Positions 7,421 through 12,535 of a stretch of DNA of 12,535 nucleotides are shown here, piece by piece. The position numbers were made by a program, and so were the translations under genes. The notes beneath the pieces were generated by a model, which saw only the letters and a list, made by a program, of their open reading frames with translations, was not told where the DNA came from and ran no database searches. The first letter of the stretch is position 1; each line of letters begins with the position of its first letter. This stretch comes from Lentisphaeria bacterium (GTDB taxonomy: Bacteria; Verrucomicrobiota; Lentisphaeria; JABSQK01; UBA12247), in the NCBI GenBank assembly GCA_003477185.1, contig DMTJ01000291.1:1-12535 (forward strand), written 5' to 3'.

Positions 7421-8464
7421 TCAGTTTTTTACTTTCGGCAACGGGGGTAAAGCTTTGCGATCAAAGGGGCGCCAATGAAAGCTGGTATTGGGACGGTTGA
7501 TCAAGTCTAGGTATCCCTCCAATGCCTCCGCAGTCCAACCCGGATTCTTCTTGCCGCCAGTTTTGGGTTTGCCAAGCTGCTCCAGAAAATGAGAAGCAGT
7601 GGGTCTCTCGCTTGCGAGTCCCCGCTCGGGGACTTGGCCGCCAGCGGTCCACAGAATGGCATTGAGCATGAGTTTTCGCAGGTTGTCGTTTGCCCAATTG
7701 AAATGATAATGGCCACCGGTGTAGGAAAATGCCCGGCCCCCAGCCGGTCTATCGAAACACCAGGCGATGGTCTGATCATCGCCACGTTTGATGGACTCGT
7801 TGGCCATGGCCGAACTTGCACGCGTGCGAAATCCAGGCTCAGGGATCGCCGTGAGAACATCAGCGATTCCGGTCTTGTCACCGCTATGCCAGTGCATGTG
7901 AAAGTAACATTCGTCATAGAGCTGGAAGGGCTTTACACCAGAAGAGATGGGATGTTTGGCAAGCTTAAAGCTTTGGCGCCAATCCGTGGAATGTACGGAA
8001 AACCCGTTTTCCATGTTGCCGCCAAAGAGTTCTCGGTGGCGCTCTTGATCCTGTTTGTCGCTCCCGGTTGCCCAATGAATCCGGAGCACCCCCTTGCCGG
8101 CATTCATGAATGCCTCCACAGCATCAAGACGCTCCGGCCCCTTCAGCAGGCTGCGTTGCCAGCCGTCGGAATAGACCACGCAGGTAGTCGCCCATGCCAA
8201 GTCCTCGGCGCTTGGCCACGTTTCTCGCACGATCCGGGCGGCCACATTTCCCGCCATCGCGTCCTGCAACGCCTTCGCCAAGAGATCAACGCCCGCATTG
8301 TGGTCATGCTGGCCCCAGCCGTGGGTATCGGGACCAGCCACAAACAAAACTTGCACCGGAGAGTTTGTCGAGGTGGGGCTGCCCCCAAAGGACGTGGCAA
8401 CGATCACAAGTGAGAGTGCTAACGCATAGTGCCAAAAGCACGTGCCTGTTCCATTTGACGGCAT
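7421..8464 (-). CDS. Secreted ThuA-like domain protein (trehalose-utilisation type)
   Basis: A 347-residue protein. The ATG at 8464 is preferred over an upstream in-frame ATG because it is preceded by AAAGGGA nine bases away and begins a signal peptide (hydrophobic HYALALSLVIVATSF, residues 12-26). The ThuA-like domain runs from VQVLFVAG (37-44) to about residue 277. It includes the class I glutamine amidotransferase-like fold features GKGVLRIHWATGS (123-135), LFGGNMENGF (146-155), HPISSGV (171-177) and the hallmark YTGGHYHFNW (248-257). A ~70-residue Lys/Pro-rich tail follows. Rhizobial ThuA works with ThuB in conversion of trehalose or sucrose to 3-keto sugars; secreted PVC members have no proven substrate. 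The gene stands alone and converges on the pseudopilin gene. Confidence 0.88.
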   Translation of the reverse strand: MPSNGTGTCFWHYALALSLVIVATSFGGSPTSTNSPVQVLFVAGPDTHGWGQHDHNAGVDLLAKALQDAMAGNVAARIVRETWPSAEDLAWATTCVVYSDGWQRSLLKGPERLDAVEAFMNAGKGVLRIHWATGSDKQDQERHRELFGGNMENGFSVHSTDWRQSFKLAKHPISSGVKPFQLYDECYFHMHWHSGDKTGIADVLTAIPEPGFRTRASSAMANESIKRGDDQTIAWCFDRPAGGRAFSYTGGHYHFNWANDNLRKLMLNAILWTAGGQVPERGLASERPTASHFLEQLGKPKTGGKKNPGWTAEALEGYLDLINRPNTSFHWRPFDRKALPPLPKVKN

Positions 8465-8721
8465 CGATCGAATTCCCTTTCTTCGGCGTTGCAGGAGTTG
8501 GTAACACTCCAGTGAGAATCGCGAGATGCAAGGATTCGAAAGCCACAAGAACTTGTCCTGCGTGCACATTGCCTGGACGCCTCGGGCTCAGCTCACGAGA
8601 AACCCGATCGCACCTTCCTAAGAGAGTTTCTTACATTTGCGTGCGATCCTTCGTATAACGATAGGAACGCCAGCGTCTCCAAATCCTCCCCCAGACTCTC
8701 AATGTCCGCCTCTCGCCAAGA
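8465..8721. other. Intergenic region upstream of the ThuA-like gene
   Basis: About 257 bases separate the ThuA-like start from the broken frame at 8722, which points the other way. It should hold the ThuA-like promoter on the minus strand, but no convincing -35/-10 pair, operator or RNA structure was identified by reading. A short minus-strand open frame crosses it without a recognisable product. Confidence 0.4.
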
Positions 8722-9164
8722 TTGGCTCCATTTATTATCGCCCTTCTGCTCCTGCTGCAGACGGGCTGCAGTTGGCTCTATGACTCTACTGCCGACGTAG
8801 AATTGCAGATAGACAAGAGGGCAAAGGCGATATGTAATCCGAAATGGGGCGACCTGAAGGGAGTTCTTTACCGTGACCTGAGCTACCAGACCCATACCCG
8901 AAAAAGCACGAAGAAGGGCAAGGGGGCCAGTAGCTTCAAGCGCTCATTGGACGCACTACCCGACGGCCGCATCTCTTTTCCTACAAAAGTTCACTCCGTA
9001 GATGAAGGCACAGAGGGAATCCGGGCCTTCGGGACGATGCGGCTGCGCATACGCTGCGGCGCAGGCCACACGAGGTGCCACAGGGCGGTGCTCGGCCATG
9101 GCGCATAATCGAGTATGTCGAACTCACGGAGAAGCCAGGCAAACTCTATGGGACCGGGAACTGA
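8722..9164 (+). pseudogene. Possible frameshifted small lipoprotein/exported protein gene, unrecognised
   Basis: A frame beginning near 8722 (TTG; the real start is uncertain, since the frame is open back to 8665) encodes a hydrophobic segment FIIALLLLLQTGCSWLYDS, resembling a lipoprotein signal with Cys after Gly. Protein-like sequence follows to about residue 112 (IRAFGTMRLRIRC). From there this frame turns into low-quality sequence and ends at 9108. A second frame then carries a coherent tail, PWRIIEYVELTEKPGKLYG, ending in TGA at 9162-9164. Joining the two needs one missing base, or two extra bases, somewhere around 9040-9075. The combined product would be about 148 residues. No family was recognised. 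It could be a decayed gene, a sequencing error, or chance. Confidence 0.35.
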
Positions 9165-9469
9165 CGACTAGCATTTTTCAGAGTAACTTACGATTCACTA
9201 CACTAACACCACAGGTAAACATACCAGCGTGGGCACTGGGATGAGACCAAGACGGACGATTAGTTGGTAAAGAGGAAGAGGAAGCGGCGGCTCACCTTCC
9301 GAGGGCGTGGCCTATCTGCTGAGCTACATCGCCCTCACCTTTCTGACGCCAATCTTGCTGTTGACCGCCGCTCGTGCTGGCAGTTTTGTGCTCCCGCTCT
9401 GAGTGCCCAACAGAGCCTTTCGTTAGGTCTTGGCGAATTCTCCGTTGGGAATCGTTTCAACTGCGAGCG
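9165..9469. other. Gene-poor stretch with a hydrophobic coding remnant
   Basis: No complete gene was found here. It begins with a slightly AT-richer patch (9165-9230). On the + strand, a frame without ATG (9271-9402) encodes a convincing membrane-helix-like segment (VAYLLSYIALTFLTPILLL) and stops at 9400-9402. Together with the broken frame just upstream, this suggests decayed coding DNA. Nothing on the minus strand looks coding. Confidence 0.35.
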
Positions 9470-10093
9470 CTATTGTGGCTCACGAACAATCGCCTGAACC
9501 GCAGCTCGCACATGATCGCGTCTCACCTCGATCTCCGGAGCTGCCAGCAGGTCGCGCTGAAACAGAGCGCCCAGCGTATACCCGTTCGACAGGTAGAAAT
9601 AGCCTAGCCCAGCAATACTGACATAGAGCTGCGTCGCATCGAGCCCGGCCCGCACAGTTCCCGCCTTTTGCCCTTTATCTAACAGCTGCGCAATCTGGCG
9701 GATCAAATCTGCGGTCAGGTCGCCACGGGGCCCGGTTTCGGCCGAAGGCTGCGACTGCGTCAGATTGGCATCGTTCAGAATGCGGATGAACTCGGGCCGC
9801 TGGACAAAGAAGTCAAAGGTTCGATCCGCCAGCTCCACGAGGGCATCCACGGGGTTGGCCTCGTCGAGTTCGATAGCGAGCTCGTGTTGCCGCATTTCCG
9901 TGTACAGCGCCGTCAGTACTTCCTGGTAGAGCCCATCCTTGCTCCCGAAGTAGTGATAGATCATGCGCTTATTGCAGCCGGATTCCTCAGCAATGCGATC
10001 GATACGCGCTCCCCCGAGCCCAGCACCGGCAAACTCCTTCACGGCTGCGTCGAGAATATTCTTGCGCGTCTTCTCAGGATTCCGTTTGGCCAT
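9470..10093 (-). CDS. TetR/AcrR-family transcriptional regulator
   Basis: A 207-residue protein. The N-terminal TetR DNA-binding domain is clear: KTRKNILDAAVKEFAGAG, then ARIDRIAEESGCNKRMIYHY at residues 29-48, and FGSKDGLYQEVL. The C-terminal ~140 residues are the helical ligand-binding and dimerisation domain (TFDFFVQRPEFIRILNDANL, GYFYLSNGYTLGALF); its ligand cannot be read from sequence. The ATG at 10093 is chosen over a TTG 120 bases upstream because AGGA lies five bases before it and the next residues (MAKRNPEKTRKN) fit a usual TetR start. Such regulators usually repress a neighbouring gene or themselves, but no intact divergent gene adjoins it: the sulfatase is about 1.07 kb away and the preceding minus-strand DNA is degraded. 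The target is therefore unknown. Confidence 0.9.
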   Translation of the reverse strand: MAKRNPEKTRKNILDAAVKEFAGAGLGGARIDRIAEESGCNKRMIYHYFGSKDGLYQEVLTALYTEMRQHELAIELDEANPVDALVELADRTFDFFVQRPEFIRILNDANLTQSQPSAETGPRGDLTADLIRQIAQLLDKGQKAGTVRAGLDATQLYVSIAGLGYFYLSNGYTLGALFQRDLLAAPEIEVRRDHVRAAVQAIVREPQ

Positions 10094-10606
10094 GTGCGTC
10101 CTAGCTGTGAGTGAGTTCGTTCCGGGATCCCCGAAGATACGCCAAGCGTGCTCACCATTCAAGGAAAGTTTACAACTGCCCATCATCGTCCCGTGCTCAA
10201 CTCGCCCCACCAACGGATTTTCATCCTACGCGGAAAGTTCGAAAAAGACCGGTTTATCCTGTTGCATACGAGCGTCTTACCATGCATCGATCCCTGCCTC
10301 GGAGTCCGTAGCCTTTGGGCCAGTCAGGCTGATTTCTCGCCGTTGTCGCTCAACCGCAATGGCCAGTGCTTATCCAATGCGAGCGCCCGAAATGCCCTCA
10401 ACTAACTGCTAATGCAGTGCGGCGGCCGCCTCGGCGCTTGCCCCAAGCCGCGCCGACTTGGTGCAATTTGAACTTTGGAGAGAAGGCCATTACGGGCTTC
10501 TGGCGGCAATTCGCGAACTGGTTAGCACTTCAAGCTCGTCAGGTGTACAGCCGGCTGTAGCCAAGAGCCAACACTCCGCTTTGCGGGCAGCGCGGCGCCA
10601 CTCGCT
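10094..10606. other. Long region without an intact gene upstream of tetR, containing a stop-interrupted minus-strand frame
   Basis: No intact gene was found. On the minus strand, between 10411 and 10226, and in the same frame as tetR, there is protein-like sequence broken by TAA codons (after GARIG and after GIDAW) and ended by TAG: ALAIAVERQRREISL, then TGPKATDSEAGIDAW, then MQQDKPVFFELSA. This resembles the tail of a decayed gene, though no family was recognised. The promoter of tetR must lie within the nearest ~130 bases. Bases 10412-10606 show nothing recognisable. Confidence 0.35.
10099..10102 (-). promoter_or_regulatory. Shine-Dalgarno site for tetR
   Basis: On the minus strand AGGA is followed by CGCAC and then ATG, giving a five-base spacer. 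It decides the start at 10093 against the longer in-frame alternative. Confidence 0.5.
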
Positions 10607-10969
10607 TTAGCGATCCGCATAGTCACGATGCAACAAGCCCAGCACATTAATGGTCTCCGCAACCCACGGTCCAGAGAACGGCACAGTATTCAGGCGGGTC
10701 TCGTGGTACTCCAACGCACCTTCGGCGTTCTGCGTCTGAAGAATTGCCAGCAGTGGATCGCCCGTCGGCGGTTTCGCTACCGGGGCCGGATCTGAGAATA
10801 GTGACGGCGAGCCCCGTTTGGAGTTAACCGCTAAAGTTGTGTCCCAGGCGGGCTGTGGCATATCTCCCCTGAAAAAGATGCCGGAAAACGAGGCGGCCGG
10901 CGTGCGCAATTCGTTGCCCATCGGGCACTTAATCTCGCCACACCACGACTTCCATACTGCATGGGGCAC
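10607..10969 (-). CDS. Hypothetical protein or gene fragment, unrecognised
   Basis: An open frame of 120 codons from a GTG at 10969. The frame has no clear ribosome-binding site, and a stop lies only about 16 codons upstream. The product is Pro-rich in the middle (SLFSDPAPVAKPPTGD) and has a helical, protein-like end (EYHETRLNTVPFSGPWVAET, then INVLGLLHRDYADR). There is no signal peptide and no known motif. It may be a small gene, or the 3' part of a degraded larger gene, since the surroundings also look decayed. A chance frame in GC-rich DNA cannot be excluded. Confidence 0.3.
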   Translation of the reverse strand: MPHAVWKSWCGEIKCPMGNELRTPAASFSGIFFRGDMPQPAWDTTLAVNSKRGSPSLFSDPAPVAKPPTGDPLLAILQTQNAEGALEYHETRLNTVPFSGPWVAETINVLGLLHRDYADR

Positions 10970-11143
10970 ACCTGAAGTTGTGAAGGTTGGACGTGCACCT
11001 TTGCAGAGCTACTCTTTCTCTCGGTCCGAGCGCCGCAGGCACAGCAGAAGCAAGCGTGCTCGTAGCGCGTACCTGATTCGCTAGAGCTAGGAACGGGTTA
11101 CGAATTTCACCAAACGAACGTAACTTCCCCTTCCCTACACACA

Positions 11144-11155
11144 GTCTCATGAGAC
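11144..11155. promoter_or_regulatory. 12-base perfect palindrome just upstream of the sulfatase start
   Basis: GTCTCATGAGAC equals its own reverse complement and ends seven bases before the sulfatase ATG. Its position in the leader would suit an operator for a dimeric repressor, for example one expressed with this sulfatase. A palindrome of this length can also arise by chance, and no second copy was noticed near tetR. Confidence 0.3.
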
Positions 11156-11162
11156 ACCCCAG

Positions 11163-12535
11163 ATGCTAAAACGATTCCTTACCCTTTCCTTGCTTACTCT
11201 GGCCAGCCTGGCAGCCGCCGCCGAGCGCCCCAACTTTGTCTTTTTCCTGGCTGATGACGTCTCCGCCGAAGACATTGGCTGCTACGGAAATGCTGCCCTA
11301 AAGACCCCCAACATTGACCGCCTAGCGGCCGCTGGCCTCCGCTTCACGAATGCCTATTTGACGATCAGCAGTTGTAGCCCCAGCCGTTGCAGCATGATCA
11401 CCGGGCGCTACCCCCACAACACCGGCGCACCAGAATTGCACACCAGCCTCCCTCCAGGCTCCGTCCTCTATCCGAAGTTTCTCAAAGATGCCGGCTACTT
11501 CACCGTCTTGTCCGGCAAACATCACATGGGTAAAGTGGCAAACGCTGCGTTCTCCAAGATCACCAAAGGTGGCGGCCCAGGCTCCGAAGAAGACTGGGTG
11601 CAGAATCTCAAGACCAGGCCCAAGGGCCAGCCTTTCTTCTTTTGGTATGCCTCAACAGACGCGCATCGTGCGTGGACGGGGGCTAGCAAGAACCTACGGC
11701 ACTACAAGCCAGAGGAAGTCACCGTCCCGCCCTATCTGGTCGACGGTCCCAAGACTCGCGCCGACCTCTGTGGCTACTATCACGAAGTAAGCCGCTTCGA
11801 TCACTTCGTCGGCCTGGTCGTCGCGGAACTCAAGAGCCAAGGCGTGCTGGAGAATACTGTCATCATCCGCACCGCAGACAACGGTCGTCCCTTCCCCCGC
11901 GCAAAAACCCGACTCTACGACAGTGGCGTCAAGCCGCCGTTCGTCGTCCACGCCCCGCAAACCGCTGCCCGAGGCGTAACCAGCAGTCTGGTCAGCAGCA
12001 TCGACATCTCGGCTACTGTGCTGGAACTGGCCGGCCTTCCTGTCGATCAGCGCATCCAGGGGGTTAGTTTTGCCCCTATTCTCGCGGATTCGGCTGCGGT
12101 CGTGCGCGAGGTCGTATTTGCCGAGCACAACTGGCATGTCTACAGCAATCACGAGCGCATGGTCCGCTTTGGCGACTGGCTCTATATTCGCAACAACATG
12201 CCTGACCAGCAAAACCTCTGCTTGGAAGCCCTGAACCCGGACTCGGGCAAGGAACTTGTCGCGGCACATCGGGCAGGCACACTCACTCCGGCACAGCTGA
12301 ACATCTTCTGGAACCCCTGTCCAGAAGAAGAACTATACCGGGTGAGTACCGACCCTGACCAACTGCGGAATCTCGCCAGCAATCCTGAGAATCAGCCACT
12401 GCTGGGCCGCATGCGCGCGGCGCTATCAGACTGGAAAGAACAGACCGGAGACTCCATCCCCAGCAAGCCAACGCCGGACCGCGATGCCAGACCCGGGGCC
12501 CCTAGAAAGGATCGCAAATCCTTCAAGCGCGGGGA
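11163..12535 (+). CDS. Secreted sulfatase, sulfamidase/heparan N-sulfatase-like, 3' partial
   Basis: An ATG start, and 457 codons open to the right edge. Residues 1-20 are a signal peptide (KRFLTLSLLTLASLAAAA, cleavage before ERPNFV). The sulfatase fold is complete in its active-site residues: metal ligands Asp31-Asp32 (LADD), Cys71 in CSPSR (the Cys converted to formylglycine) with Arg75, Lys119 and His121 (SGKHHMGK), His168 (TDAHRAW) and Asp239-Asn240 (ADNGRPFPRAKTRLYDSG). The pattern SSCSPSRCSMITGRYPHNTG and the NGRPFPR-KTRLYDSG segment match the sulfamidase-like branch common in PVC bacteria. The smaller C-terminal domain (EELYRVSTDPDQLRNLASNP) is present, and a basic tail (KDRKSFKRG) suggests that only a few residues are missing. 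It hydrolyses sulfate esters or N-sulfates of glycans in the periplasm or outside; the actual substrate is unknown. It needs a formylglycine-generating or anaerobic maturase not seen here. No strong Shine-Dalgarno site precedes it. Confidence 0.93.
   Translation, partial: MLKRFLTLSLLTLASLAAAAERPNFVFFLADDVSAEDIGCYGNAALKTPNIDRLAAAGLRFTNAYLTISSCSPSRCSMITGRYPHNTGAPELHTSLPPGSVLYPKFLKDAGYFTVLSGKHHMGKVANAAFSKITKGGGPGSEEDWVQNLKTRPKGQPFFFWYASTDAHRAWTGASKNLRHYKPEEVTVPPYLVDGPKTRADLCGYYHEVSRFDHFVGLVVAELKSQGVLENTVIIRTADNGRPFPRAKTRLYDSGVKPPFVVHAPQTAARGVTSSLVSSIDISATVLELAGLPVDQRIQGVSFAPILADSAAVVREVVFAEHNWHVYSNHERMVRFGDWLYIRNNMPDQQNLCLEALNPDSGKELVAAHRAGTLTPAQLNIFWNPCPEEELYRVSTDPDQLRNLASNPENQPLLGRMRAALSDWKEQTGDSIPSKPTPDRDARPGAPRKDRKSFKRG

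Noticed and set aside
7414..7439. GCCGAA/TTCGGC hairpin as a terminator of the ThuA-like gene
   Set aside because: The stem is only six pairs, the T run is in the loop rather than after the stem, and it overlaps the coding end.
7589..8413. A 274-codon open frame on the + strand
   Set aside because: It lies antisense inside the ThuA-like gene, which has a signal peptide and conserved ThuA motifs. The + frame has no recognisable domain or ribosome-binding site.
8464..8569. Longer ThuA-like start at 8569
   Set aside because: It would put 35 polar and basic residues before the signal peptide. The ATG at 8464 has a purine-rich AAAGGGA at good spacing.
8593..8895. A 100-codon minus-strand open frame in the ThuA-like upstream region
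   Set aside because: It has no recognisable motif or ribosome-binding site, and it overlaps the more protein-like + strand frame starting near 8722.
9300..9345. tRNA-like text (GATGTAGCTCAGC) on the minus strand
   Set aside because: The D-arm-like string is not followed by a pairing anticodon stem, a T arm (GGTTCGA-type) or a matching acceptor end.
9963..10412. A 149-codon open frame on the + strand
   Set aside because: It begins inside the antisense of tetR and shows Ser/Arg/Pro-rich low-quality sequence, typical of a shadow frame.
1..12535. CRISPR array, rRNA, integrase or phage genes
   Set aside because: No regularly spaced direct repeats, rRNA-like segments or recombinase motifs were seen anywhere in the window.

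Overview
The window looks like a chromosome fragment from a member of the Planctomycetota-Verrucomicrobiota-Lentisphaerota (PVC) group; the exact phylum cannot be fixed from this stretch. The evidence is the gene repertoire. There is a PVC-type dehydrogenase/cytochrome with a C-terminal Pirellula/Verrucomicrobium-type heme domain, a tail of a DUF1080 (3-keto-disaccharide hydrolase) domain, a pseudopilin with the [16 protein letters not shown] helix and an H-X9-D motif, a secreted ThuA-like protein and an FGly-type sulfatase. The DNA is moderately GC-rich by eye.

Layout. Bases 1-6283 (+ strand) are one tight operon: a very large multidomain secreted redox protein, open at the left edge, then lutA, lutB and lutC. 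The spacing is one base, then two ATGA stop/start overlaps. Bases 6508-7236 (+) encode a single pseudopilin. Bases 7308-7407 hold a compact inverted-repeat element with direct-repeat ends, lying between the convergent 3' ends of the pseudopilin gene and the ThuA-like gene (7421-8464, -). Bases 8465-9469 hold no confident gene; a broken lipoprotein-like reading frame (8722-9164, +) and a stray hydrophobic frame (about 9271-9402) suggest decayed coding DNA. A TetR-family regulator lies at 9470-10093 (-). Bases 10094-11162 are mostly noncoding or degraded, with a reading frame interrupted by stops directly upstream of tetR and an unrecognised open frame at 10607-10969 (-). Bases 11163-12535 (+) encode a secreted sulfatase of the sulfamidase (heparan N-sulfatase) type, cut by the right edge.

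How it may fit together (inference). The sulfatase, the ThuA-like protein and the DUF1080/cytochrome fusion all suit outer-envelope attack on complex, possibly sulfated, glycans, a common PVC lifestyle. LutABC oxidises L-lactate to pyruvate in the cytoplasm, and lactate is a known end product of L-fucose and L-rhamnose breakdown. The near-fusion of the extracytoplasmic dehydrogenase/cytochrome gene to lutABC is the most interesting arrangement here, because it suggests that the two oxidations are co-expressed.
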